Source of the DNA: Yanghanlia caeni
GTDB taxonomy: Bacteria > Pseudomonadota > Gammaproteobacteria > Burkholderiales > Burkholderiaceae_B
Length of the DNA stretch: 64,000 bases
NCBI GenBank assembly: GCA_030733815.1
Contig: JAUZQE010000003.1
Coordinates: 62,001 to 126,000, forward strand
Direction: 5' to 3'
The translations under genes and the position numbers were made by a program. Below are positions 29,774 through 37,898 of the stretch, piece by piece (within the stretch, counting starts at the first letter, position 1; the number at the start of each line of letters is the position of its first letter). A model generated the notes under the pieces. It was not told the origin of the DNA. It saw only the letters and a list, made by a program, of their open reading frames with translations, and made no database searches.

Positions 29774-30703
29774 ATGGGATTCTTTATTGAAACGGTGATC
29801 GGCGGCCTGATGTCGGGCATGCTGTACGCGCTGGTCGCCCTGGGTTTCGTGCTTATCTTCAAGGCGTCTGGCGTTTTCAACTTCGCGCAGGGCGCGATGG
29901 TGCTGGTGGCAGCGCTGGCCATGGCGCGGCTTTCCGAATGGATACCCCAGTGGCTGGGCATCGAAAGCATGCTGCTGGGCAACGTGCTGGCCTTTGTGGT
30001 GTGTGCGGTGTTCATGTGGATCATTGCCGTGCTCATCGAGCGTTTTGCGCTGCGTTACCTGGTCAACCAGGAAGGCACCACCCTGCTCATGGCCACCATC
30101 GGCATCAGCTACTTCCTCGACGGCATCGGCCAGACCCTCTTTGGCAGCAGCGTGTATTCCATCGACGTGGGCATGCCCAAAGACCCGGTCTTCCTGTTCG
30201 AATCCATGTTCGAAGGTGGCGTGCTGGTCAGTCTCGAAGACCTTACCGCGGCGGCGGTGGCAGCCGTGCTGGTGGCCGTGCTGGCCTTCTTCTTCCAGTA
30301 CACGTCGGTGGGCCGGGCGTTGCGCGCCGTGGCCGACGACCACCAGGCGGCGCAGTCCATCGGCATTCCGCTGAATCGCATCTGGGTGGTGGTCTGGACA
30401 GTGGCCGGGCTGGTGGCGCTGGTGGCGGGCATCGTCTGGGGTTCCAAGTACGGCGTGCAGTTCACGCTGGCCACCGCCGCGTTGCGGGCGCTGCCCGTGG
30501 TCATTCTGGGCGGGCTCACGTCGGTTCCCGGCGCCATCATCGGCGGGCTCATCATCGGCGTGGGCGAAAAGCTCTCCGAAGTCTACCTGGGCCCGTTTGT
30601 CGGCGGAGGTATCGAAATCTGGTTCGCCTACGTTCTGGCGCTGGTGTTCCTGCTGTTCCGTCCGCAGGGCCTGTTCGGTGAAAAGATCATCGACCGGGTT
30701 TAA
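29774..30703 (+). CDS. livH: Liv-type ABC transporter permease LivH
   Basis: A 309-residue inner-membrane permease with about eight hydrophobic segments. The N terminus 'GLMSGMLYALVALGFVLIFK' followed by 'VFNFAQGAMVLV' is the LivH signature, and 'SIGIPLNRIWVVVWTVAG' is the cytoplasmic loop that contacts the ATPases. It starts 11 nt after livG. It forms the translocation path with LivM. Substrate specificity of the family includes branched-chain amino acids, amides, urea and aromatic or short acids, so the neighbouring CoA ligases are the better guide here. Confidence 0.92.
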   Translation: MGFFIETVIGGLMSGMLYALVALGFVLIFKASGVFNFAQGAMVLVAALAMARLSEWIPQWLGIESMLLGNVLAFVVCAVFMWIIAVLIERFALRYLVNQEGTTLLMATIGISYFLDGIGQTLFGSSVYSIDVGMPKDPVFLFESMFEGGVLVSLEDLTAAAVAAVLVAVLAFFFQYTSVGRALRAVADDHQAAQSIGIPLNRIWVVVWTVAGLVALVAGIVWGSKYGVQFTLATAALRALPVVILGGLTSVPGAIIGGLIIGVGEKLSEVYLGPFVGGGIEIWFAYVLALVFLLFRPQGLFGEKIIDRV

Positions 30704-30725
30704 CGAACATATTTAGGTAGATACT

Positions 30726-31790
30726 ATGTATTATCGTGAGAACGGGCAGTTCAAGAGTTCCTACCGGGCCGATCAGCAGATCTTTCCCATCCGGCAAGAC
30801 CGCGTGTTCATCATTGCGCTGGTGCTGGTGGCGTTCCTGGTGGTGCCCTTCGTGGCGTCGAACTACTTTCTGCAGGCCATCCTCATTCCCTTTCTGATCC
30901 TCTCGCTGGCGGCAATCGGCCTGAACATTCTGGTGGGCTATTGCGGGCAGATCTCGATCGGTTCGGGTGCCTTCATGGCCGTGGGTGCTTACGCGGCCTG
31001 GAACTTCGGCACGCGCATTCCCGAAATGCCGCTGCTGTTTCAGATTCTTCTGGGTGGCGTGTTTGCCACTCTGGTGGGCGTGGTCTTTGGCGTGCCCAGT
31101 CTGCGTATCCGCGGTCTGTACCTGGCCGTCACCACGCTGGCGGCGCAGTTCTTCGTCGACTGGGCCTTCCTGCGCATTCCGTACTTCACCAACTATTCGC
31201 CCTCGGGCAACGTCTCGGTACCGGCCCTCGAGTTCTTCGGCTTGCCCGTGCAAACTCCGGCGCAACGCTACGTGTTCGTACTGGGCTTCGTGCTGGTGTT
31301 CGCCATTCTGGCCAAGAACCTGGTGCGCGGTGCGATCGGGCGTCAATGGATGGCAATCCGCGACATGGACGTCGCCGCGGCCGTCATCGGCATCCGCCCG
31401 GTGTATGCCAAGCTCACGGCCTTCGCGGTCAGCTCGTTCATCATTGGCGTGGCCGGCGCACTTTGGGCCTACATCCACCTGGGGTCCTGGGAACCCCTGG
31501 CATTCGATCTGAACCGCTCGCTGCAGCTGCTGTTCATCGTCATCATCGGCGGGCTGGGCTCCATCGTCGGCAGTTTCTTCGGCGCCGCATTCATGGTGCT
31601 GCTGCCGGTGCTGCTCACCAACATTCCCCCAATGCTGGGGCTGCCGCTGGCGGTCGACACCGCCTCACACATCGAACACATGGTGTTCGGGGCGTTGATC
31701 GTGTTCTTCCTTATCGTTGAGCCGCATGGTCTGGCACGCCTGTGGAGCATAGGCAAGGAAAAAATGCGCATCTGGCCCTTCCCGCACTGA
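30726..31790 (+). CDS. livM: Liv-type ABC transporter permease LivM
   Basis: A 354-residue inner-membrane permease with about ten hydrophobic segments. Diagnostic are 'AIGLNILVGYCGQISIGSGA', 'GVPSLRIRGLYLAVTTLA' and the ATPase-contact loop 'RDMDVAAAVIGIRPVYAKL'. It lies 22 nt after livH in the same operon. The N-terminal 30 residues ('MYYRENGQFKSSYRADQQIF') are hydrophilic and are often seen in betaproteobacterial homologues linked to acyl-CoA ligases. It pairs with LivH. Confidence 0.92.
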   Translation: MYYRENGQFKSSYRADQQIFPIRQDRVFIIALVLVAFLVVPFVASNYFLQAILIPFLILSLAAIGLNILVGYCGQISIGSGAFMAVGAYAAWNFGTRIPEMPLLFQILLGGVFATLVGVVFGVPSLRIRGLYLAVTTLAAQFFVDWAFLRIPYFTNYSPSGNVSVPALEFFGLPVQTPAQRYVFVLGFVLVFAILAKNLVRGAIGRQWMAIRDMDVAAAVIGIRPVYAKLTAFAVSSFIIGVAGALWAYIHLGSWEPLAFDLNRSLQLLFIVIIGGLGSIVGSFFGAAFMVLLPVLLTNIPPMLGLPLAVDTASHIEHMVFGALIVFFLIVEPHGLARLWSIGKEKMRIWPFPH

Positions 31791-31882
31791 TCTGCGGCGC
31801 AGGGGTCGATTGGCAAACGCGGCGCCGGCCATCCGGGCGGCCCGCCATACAAACGGTGCATAGACACCAGGAGGACTAGGAG

Positions 31883-33217
31883 ATGAAGCGTACATTCAAA
31901 CTGGCAGCCACCATGGCGGCAACCGTTACGGTGGCCATGGCCGGCGTGTCCGGCGCCGCATATGCGGCCGAAGAGCAGTTCATTCCGCTGCTGACCTACC
32001 GCACGGGCTCGTTCGCGCCGCTGGGCATTCCATGGGCCGACGGCAAGCAAGACTACCTCAAGCTCGTGAACGAGCGCGACGGCGGCATCAACGGCGTGAA
32101 GATCGTCTACGAAGAGTGTGAAACCGCCTATGCCACCGACCGTGGCGTGGAATGCTACGAGCGCATGAAGGCCGCGCGCGGCGGCGCTTCGGGCTTCGAC
32201 ACCCAGTCAACCGGCATCACGTTTGCCCTGTCCGACCGCGCCATTGTCGACGGCATTCCCATCGAAACCGTGGGTTATGGCCTGTCGCAGTCGGCCAACG
32301 GCGCCGTATTCAAGTGGAACTTCCCGCTGCTGGGCAACTACTGGACAGCCGCCGACGTCATGATTCAGGACATCGCCAAGAAGGAAGGCGGTGAAGACAA
32401 GCTCAAGGGCAAGAAGATCGCGCTGGTCTACCACGATTCGCCCTATGGCAAGGAACCGATTCCGCTGCTGCAGTCGCGCTCCAAGGCCAACGGCTTCGAA
32501 TTGCAGCTGTACCCGGTCACCGCCCCCGGCGTCGAGCAGAAATCCACCTGGCTGCAAATCCGCCAGAAGCGCCCCGACTACGTGTTGCTCTGGAGTGCGG
32601 GCATCATGACCCCCACCGCCATTCGCGAAGCCCAGGCCGTGGGTTACCCGCGTGAAAAAATGTACGCCATCTGGTGGGCCGCCTCTGAAACCGACGTGCA
32701 GGATCTGGGCGCGATTGCCAAGGGCTACAACGGCATCACCATCCACAACAACGCCGACAAGGGCCGCGTGCACGAAGACCTCAAGAAGTACGTGTACGAC
32801 AAGGGTCTGGGTACCAGCCCGGGCGCGCAAACCGTGGGCTCCATTGCGCATACCCGCGGCATGATCATTTCCATGCTGCAGGTCGAGGCCATTCGTGCCG
32901 CACAGGAAAAATTCGGCAAGGGCAAGCACATGACCCCCGAACAGGTGCGCTGGGGCTTCGAGAACCTGAACATCACCGAGGAACGCCTCAAGGAACTCGG
33001 TTTCGACAATATTCTGCGCCCTGTGCGCACATCGTGCGAAAACCACATGGGCGATGACTGGGCCCGCATCATCCAGTGGGACGGCTCGAAGTTCGAAATC
33101 GTTTCCGACTGGTATCAGTCGAACCCCGAGTTCGTCGCTCCGCTCGTGAAGGAGTATGCCGAACGATATGCGGCCGAGAAGAAGATCGAGCCGCGCGACT
33201 GCTCGAAGGAAAGCTGA
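31883..33217 (+). CDS. Periplasmic substrate-binding protein of the liv-type transporter
   Basis: A 444-residue type I periplasmic binding protein (Leu/Ile/Val-binding superfamily). Signal peptide at 1-29: basic start, hydrophobic core, AYAAEE cleavage region. The mature part has the two-lobe pattern, for example 'SFAPLGIPWADGKQDYLKLV' near the N terminus and 'KGKKIALVYHDSPYGKEPIP' at the start of the second lobe. It is longer than LivJ (about 370), like proteins proposed to bind aromatic or fatty acid derivatives. AGGAGGACTAGGAG precedes the ATG, an unusually strong ribosome site fitting high expression. A stable hairpin follows the gene. Confidence 0.9.
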   Translation: MKRTFKLAATMAATVTVAMAGVSGAAYAAEEQFIPLLTYRTGSFAPLGIPWADGKQDYLKLVNERDGGINGVKIVYEECETAYATDRGVECYERMKAARGGASGFDTQSTGITFALSDRAIVDGIPIETVGYGLSQSANGAVFKWNFPLLGNYWTAADVMIQDIAKKEGGEDKLKGKKIALVYHDSPYGKEPIPLLQSRSKANGFELQLYPVTAPGVEQKSTWLQIRQKRPDYVLLWSAGIMTPTAIREAQAVGYPREKMYAIWWAASETDVQDLGAIAKGYNGITIHNNADKGRVHEDLKKYVYDKGLGTSPGAQTVGSIAHTRGMIISMLQVEAIRAAQEKFGKGKHMTPEQVRWGFENLNITEERLKELGFDNILRPVRTSCENHMGDDWARIIQWDGSKFEIVSDWYQSNPEFVAPLVKEYAERYAAEKKIEPRDCSKES

Positions 33218-33225
33218 GTCAGGCT

Positions 33226-33252
33226 CCCGGCGGCCCGTTGGGGGCCGCCGGG
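33226..33252 (+). promoter_or_regulatory. 11-bp intercistronic hairpin between binding protein and livF
   Basis: CCCGGCGGCCC (33226-33236) pairs perfectly with GGGCCGCCGGG (33242-33252) around a 5-nt loop, starting 8 nt after the binding-protein stop. There is no T-tract, so it is better read as a 3' end stabiliser or partial attenuator that keeps the binding protein in excess over livF. Confidence 0.5.
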
Positions 33253-33276
33253 CCGTTCCCTTAGTAGGTGCATGCA

Positions 33277-34107
33277 ATGAATACCACTGTGACGCCGCAA
33301 GAGGCTCCGGTGCTGTTGAACGTCAACGGCATCGAGGTCATCTACAACCACGTCATCCTTGTTCTCAAGGGGGTGTCGCTCACCGTGCCCGAAGGCCACA
33401 TTGTGGCCCTGCTCGGCGCAAACGGCGCGGGCAAGACCACCACCCTGCGCGCGGTGTCGAATCTGCTCAAGGCCGAGCGCGGCGACGTCACCAAGGGCTC
33501 CATCGATTACCGCGGCGAACGTATCGACCGCCTCACGCCGGCCGATCTCGTCAAGCGCGGCGTGGTTCAGGTCATGGAAGGGCGGCACTGCTTCGCCCAC
33601 CTCACCGTCGAAGAAAACCTGCTCACCGGTGCCTACACGCGCAATCTGGGGCGGGCCGACATGCACGCGGCGCTCGAACGCGTGTACCAGTATTTCCCCC
33701 GGCTCAAGCAGCGCCGCGGAAGCCAGGCGGGGTATACGTCGGGCGGCGAACAGCAGATGACCGCGATCGGTAGGGCCCTCATGGCCAACCCCAACATGAT
33801 CCTGCTCGACGAGCCTTCCATGGGTCTGGCGCCGCAGATCGTCGAAGAAATCTTCGAAATCGTGCGCGACCTGAACCAGCGGGAAAAGGTCAGTTTTCTG
33901 CTGGCCGAGCAGAACACGAATATTGCGCTGCGCTATGCCGATTACGGTTACATCCTCGAGAACGGTCGCGTCATGATGGACGGCGAAGCGCGCGAGCTCG
34001 CCGAAAACGAAGACGTGAAGGAGTTCTATCTGGGTGTTTCCAGCGGCGAGCGCAAGAGTTTCCGCGACACCAAGTTCTACCGTCGGCGTAAGCGCTGGCT
34101 GGCATAG
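33277..34107 (+). CDS. livF: Liv-type ABC transporter, ATP-binding protein LivF
   Basis: A 276-residue ABC ATPase, partner of LivG. Walker A is GANGAGKTT, the signature region is 'YTSGGEQQMTAIGRALMANP', Walker B is 'MILLDEPSMGLAP', and the switch His is replaced by Gln in 'FLLAEQNTNIAL', as in other LivF proteins. The start could be GTG 33268, but ATG 33277 has TAGGTG at proper spacing. The C-terminal tail 'SFRDTKFYRRRKRWLA' is basic. It is separated from the rest of the transporter genes by the binding-protein gene and a hairpin, and is followed 11 nt later by a second CoA ligase gene. Confidence 0.92.
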   Translation: MNTTVTPQEAPVLLNVNGIEVIYNHVILVLKGVSLTVPEGHIVALLGANGAGKTTTLRAVSNLLKAERGDVTKGSIDYRGERIDRLTPADLVKRGVVQVMEGRHCFAHLTVEENLLTGAYTRNLGRADMHAALERVYQYFPRLKQRRGSQAGYTSGGEQQMTAIGRALMANPNMILLDEPSMGLAPQIVEEIFEIVRDLNQREKVSFLLAEQNTNIALRYADYGYILENGRVMMDGEARELAENEDVKEFYLGVSSGERKSFRDTKFYRRRKRWLA

Positions 34108-34118
34108 AGAATCGAACC

Positions 34119-35387
34119 ATGACGACATACTACGAGGAGCGCGAGGCGGCGGCAGTCGCCGAGCGCGAAAGGGCCCTGTTCGCCCGTCTTCCCGATGCGC
34201 TGGAGCGTGCCCGCCGGCGTGCGCCCGCCATCGCGCGGCAGCTCGAAGGCATCGACGTGCACGGCATACGCGATCGTGACACCCTTGCCACCATACCAGT
34301 GATCCGCAAGAGCGAGCTGCTGCAGGCCCAGCTCGACGCGCGCAGCGCACAGGCTGGCGCGGCGGCGCACGAACGTGTCTTTGGCGGGTTCTCGGCCATA
34401 GGCTGGGGCGAGGCGGCGCGTGTGTTCGCTTCGCCCGGGCCCATATACGAACCCGAAAGTCATCGGCCTGACTACTGGGGGTTCGCGCGGGCCCTGCATG
34501 CAGCGGGATTCCGGCGCGCCGACCTGGTGCACAACTGCTTTTCGTATCACTTCACGCCGGCGGGCTCGATGATGGAAACGGCCGCCCATGCCCTGGGCTG
34601 CAGCGTGTTTCCAGGTGGCGTCGGCCAGACCGAACAGCAGTTGCAGGCCATGAGTGACCTGCGGCCGGTGGGCTATGTCGGCACCCCCAGTTTCCTGCGC
34701 ATCATTCTTGAAAAGGCCGATGAATCGGGCGTGCGCCTCGACTCGCTCAAGCGTGCGCTGTTTTCGGGGGAAGCCTTTCCGCCGTCGCTGCGCGAATGGT
34801 TTCTGCAGCGTGGCATCGACGGCTACCAGGCCTATGGCACGGCCGATCTGGGCATGATTGCCTTCGAGACCGAGGCGCGGGAAGGCCTGGTGGTGAACGA
34901 AGATATCCTGCTCGAAATCGTGCGACCGGGCACCAATCAGCCGGTGCCTGAAGGCGAGGTGGGCGAAGTTGTCGTCACCACGCTGAATCCCGACTACCCG
35001 CTGGTGCGTTTCGGTACGGGCGACCTGTCGGCCATTCTGCCCGGCGAGTCGCCCTGCGGCCGGCGCAACCTGCGCATCCGCGGCTGGCTCGGGCGTGGCG
35101 ACCAGACCACCAAGGTGCGCGGCCTGTTCGTGCACCCGGGGCAGGTGGCCCAGGTGGTGGCGCGGCATGCCGAGGTCAGGCGTGCGCGCCTCGTGGTGGC
35201 CGGCGCCGTGGGGCGCGATACCATGACCCTGCGCGTCGAGGCCGACCCCGCTTCCGAGTCGCTGGCACAGCAGGTGGCCCAGACGGTGCGCGAAATCACC
35301 AAGTTGCGCGCCGAGGTCGAATGCGTGCCGCCGGGCAGCCTGCCCAACGATGGCAAGGTCATCGACGACGTACGCGACTACGGCTGA
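34119..35387 (+). CDS. PaaK-like AMP-dependent CoA ligase
   Basis: A 422-residue adenylate-forming enzyme of the phenylacetate-CoA ligase group. The family pattern is visible in 'GYQAYGTADLGMIAFETEA' (ATP-binding A5 region), 'VGEVVVTTLNPDYPLVRFGT' and 'GDLSAILPG', followed by the small C-terminal PaaK domain ('GRGDQTTKVRGLFVHPGQVA'). It is the last gene of the transporter operon. Together with the first gene of the operon it gives two CoA ligases for one uptake system. The likely substrate is an aromatic or related carboxylic acid; the exact compound is unknown. Confidence 0.88.
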   Translation: MTTYYEEREAAAVAERERALFARLPDALERARRRAPAIARQLEGIDVHGIRDRDTLATIPVIRKSELLQAQLDARSAQAGAAAHERVFGGFSAIGWGEAARVFASPGPIYEPESHRPDYWGFARALHAAGFRRADLVHNCFSYHFTPAGSMMETAAHALGCSVFPGGVGQTEQQLQAMSDLRPVGYVGTPSFLRIILEKADESGVRLDSLKRALFSGEAFPPSLREWFLQRGIDGYQAYGTADLGMIAFETEAREGLVVNEDILLEIVRPGTNQPVPEGEVGEVVVTTLNPDYPLVRFGTGDLSAILPGESPCGRRNLRIRGWLGRGDQTTKVRGLFVHPGQVAQVVARHAEVRRARLVVAGAVGRDTMTLRVEADPASESLAQQVAQTVREITKLRAEVECVPPGSLPNDGKVIDDVRDYG

Positions 35388-35464
35388 CGTGGTGCGGGGG
35401 AATGGGTGCCGCAGCGCGGTTTCCTGCAGTACCATTTGAAGAACCATTCACCCAGGAGCCGTAG

Positions 35465-36481
35465 ATGTTCAAGTTGAAGACTCTCTTTGTGGGCGTGCTG
35501 GCCGCCGCCGCTCTGGGCACCGCGCACGCCGATACGCTCGAAACAGTACGTGCGCGGGGCGAGCTGCATTGCGGCGTCACCACCGGATTCGCCGGTTTTT
35601 CCGCGCCCGACAGTCAGGGCAAATGGCAGGGCCTCGACGTCGACGTGTGCCGTGCGGTCGCGGCGGCCGTGCTGGGCGACGCCAGCAAGTTCAAAGCGGT
35701 GCCGCTGAATTCGCAGCAGCGCTTCACGGCCTTGCAATCCGGCGAGATCGACCTGCTGGCGCGCAACACCACGGTCACGCACTCGCGCGATACCTCGCTG
35801 GGGGTCATTCATGCGGGCATCAACTTTTACGACGGCCAGGGCTTTCTGGTGCCCAAGTCGCTGGGCGTGAAAAGTGCAAAGGAGCTCAGCGACGCCTCGG
35901 TCTGCATGCAGCAGGGTACCACCAACGAAAACACCATGGCCGACTGGGCGCGCGCCAACAACATCACCTACAAGCCGGTGGTGTTCGACCAGTTCAATGA
36001 AGTGGTGGGCGCATTTGCCAGCGGCCGCTGCGACGTCTTCACCACCGATGCGTCGGGTCTGGCCTCGATACGCATATCGCGCCTCGAAAATCCCGACGAC
36101 TACGTCGTGCTGCCCGAAATCATTTCCAAGGAACCGCTGGGCCCCTTCGTGCGGCAGGGTGACGACGCGTGGCTGAACGTTGTGAAGTGGTCACTGCACG
36201 CCATGGTGGCCGCCGAAGAACTCGGCATCACCTCGGCCAACGTCGACCAGATGCGCGAAAGCACCAACCCCGACGTGCGTCGCCTGCTGGGCGTGGCGCC
36301 GGGCGTGGGTGCCAACATGGGGCTCGACGACGCCTGGGCCTACAACATCGTGAAGCAGGTCGGCAATTACGGCGAAAGCTTCGAGCGCAACGTGGGGCAG
36401 GGCAGTGCGCTGAAGATTCAGCGTGGCCTGAATGCGCTCTGGACAGACGGCGGCCTGATGTACGCGCTGCCGATCCGATAG
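35465..36481 (+). CDS. Amino acid ABC transporter substrate-binding protein (family 3)
   Basis: A 338-residue periplasmic binding protein, AapJ/BztA-like. Signal peptide at 1-20 (FVGVLAAAALGTAHA), then 'LETVRARGELHCGVTTGFAG' and 'GKWQGLDVDVCRAVAAAVLG', the family N-terminal pattern; 'RNTTVTHSRDTSLG' is typical of general L-amino acid binders. AGGAG lies 7 nt before the ATG. No permease or ATPase gene for this family is next to it, so it must work with a transporter encoded elsewhere. It is convergent with the next gene, with only 4 nt between stops. Confidence 0.9.
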   Translation: MFKLKTLFVGVLAAAALGTAHADTLETVRARGELHCGVTTGFAGFSAPDSQGKWQGLDVDVCRAVAAAVLGDASKFKAVPLNSQQRFTALQSGEIDLLARNTTVTHSRDTSLGVIHAGINFYDGQGFLVPKSLGVKSAKELSDASVCMQQGTTNENTMADWARANNITYKPVVFDQFNEVVGAFASGRCDVFTTDASGLASIRISRLENPDDYVVLPEIISKEPLGPFVRQGDDAWLNVVKWSLHAMVAAEELGITSANVDQMRESTNPDVRRLLGVAPGVGANMGLDDAWAYNIVKQVGNYGESFERNVGQGSALKIQRGLNALWTDGGLMYALPIR

Positions 36482-36485
36482 GGCT

Positions 36486-36956
36486 TTAGCGCCGCCGGTA
36501 CAGTAGCGCAATACGCGCAAAGGCGATTTCAAGCTCGCGGCTGCCCGCCTGAAACGTGACGGGCCGGCCGCGGGTGGTGAAGCAGATCAGCTTCTTCGAG
36601 GCGATCAGCGGAATGAATTTTGCGAAGGTGATGTCGTGCCACTGAACTGCGCGGCGCCCCAGCCACGACTGCTCGATGCCCTGTTCGGTGATGCGCGTGA
36701 CTGACACCTGCATGTAACCGGCCAGCACGGCCAGACCCGCCACGCACAGGGTGAGGCTGGCCTTCACGGCTGTGCTCACGGCTTGCCCGGCCGGCCCCGC
36801 GGCGGTAAGTACCAGGCGCAGTACCACCAGGGCCAGCACCAGCCACGCCAGCAGCACCACCCATCGGGGCCATGCGCGCCCTTCCAGCGGCAACGGGCCG
36901 ATTTCGGCCAGCAGTGCGCGCCGCTCGCCTTCGCTGGGGCCGCGTGCTGCGGGCAT
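36486..36956 (-). CDS. Small membrane protein with two transmembrane segments
   Basis: A 156-residue protein. After a charged N terminus it has two hydrophobic segments around residues 30-50 and 58-82 ('WVVLLAWLVLALVVLRLVL', 'LTLCVAGLAVLAGYMQVSV'), then a soluble beta-rich tail ('GIEQSWLGRRAVQWHDITF', 'ICFTTRGRPVTFQAGSRELE') resembling bacterial PH-like domains. I do not recognise a named family. The frame is open into the upstream gene, but ATG 36956 lies just after the HMG-CoA lyase stop at 36974, which suggests cotranscription. Confidence 0.65.
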   Translation of the reverse strand: MPAARGPSEGERRALLAEIGPLPLEGRAWPRWVVLLAWLVLALVVLRLVLTAAGPAGQAVSTAVKASLTLCVAGLAVLAGYMQVSVTRITEQGIEQSWLGRRAVQWHDITFAKFIPLIASKKLICFTTRGRPVTFQAGSRELEIAFARIALLYRRR

Positions 36957-36973
36957 GGTGGCGGGCACCCGGA

Positions 36974-37882
36974 TCAGGCGGCCTTGCGCGCGGCCAGAGC
37001 GTTGCCGGCGCGGCTGGCGGCCTTGCGATCGAGGTGGCCCGAGATCCACTGACCAATATCCACCACCGCATCGAGATCGACGCCCGTTTCAATGCCCATG
37101 CCATGCAGCATGTAGAGCACGTCTTCGGTGGCCACGTTGCCGGTGGCGCCCTTGGCGTACGGGCAGCCGCCCAGCCCTGCCACTGATGCGTGGTAGATCG
37201 AGATGCCCGCCTGCAGCGACGCCAGGATGTTGGCCAGCGCCTGACCATAGGTGTCGTGGAAATGGCCGGCCACGCGTGCCGGGTCGACCACTTCGGTTAC
37301 CGCCTTCATGACGCGCTCGACCCGTGCAGGCGTACCGACACCGATCGTGTCGGCCACGTCGATCTCGTCGCAGCCGAGTTCCAGGTAGCGGCGTGCAACG
37401 TCGACCACTGCGGACGGATCGACCTCGCCCTGGTAGGGGCAGCCCAGCGCGCAGCTGATGCTGCCGCGCAGGCGCAACCCCGCGGCCTTCACGGCTTCGG
37501 CCACCGGCTCGAAGCGGGCGATCGACTCGGCAATGCTGCAATTGATGTTTTTCTGCGAGAAGGCTTCACTTGCCGCACCGAAGATCACCACTTCATCGGC
37601 ACCTGCCGCCAGTGCGCCGTCGAAACCGCGCATGTTGGGCGCGAGTACCGAGTAGATCGTGCCGGGTTTGCGTTGAATCGCGGCCATGACCTCGGCACCG
37701 TCGGCCATTTGTGGCACCCACTTGGGGGATACGAATGACGTGGCTTCGACATTCTGAAATCCCGCTTGCGACAGCCTGTTGATCAGCTCCACCTTGATGT
37801 CGGTGGGAATGAACTGCTTTTCGTTCTGCAGGCCGTCTCGTGGCGAGACTTCGACAATCTTCACTTTTGCGGGTGTGGGCAT
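36974..37882 (-). CDS. Hydroxymethylglutaryl-CoA lyase
   Basis: A 302-residue HMG-CoA lyase that splits HMG-CoA into acetyl-CoA and acetoacetate, the last step of leucine breakdown. The TIM barrel begins 'VKIVEVSPRDGLQNE', with the catalytic Arg and Asp; metal-binding His residues are in 'AGHFHDTYGQALAN'; the signature loop with the active cysteine is 'GLGGCPYAKGATGN'. The frame runs upstream, but ATG 37882 has AAGGAGT 6 nt before it and matches the family start. It is transcribed with the small membrane protein gene downstream. Distance to dprA on the same strand is 16 nt, so it may be cotranscribed with it. Confidence 0.93.
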   Translation of the reverse strand: MPTPAKVKIVEVSPRDGLQNEKQFIPTDIKVELINRLSQAGFQNVEATSFVSPKWVPQMADGAEVMAAIQRKPGTIYSVLAPNMRGFDGALAAGADEVVIFGAASEAFSQKNINCSIAESIARFEPVAEAVKAAGLRLRGSISCALGCPYQGEVDPSAVVDVARRYLELGCDEIDVADTIGVGTPARVERVMKAVTEVVDPARVAGHFHDTYGQALANILASLQAGISIYHASVAGLGGCPYAKGATGNVATEDVLYMLHGMGIETGVDLDAVVDIGQWISGHLDRKAASRAGNALAARKAA

Positions 37883-37898
37883 GGTGACTCCTTGAAAG

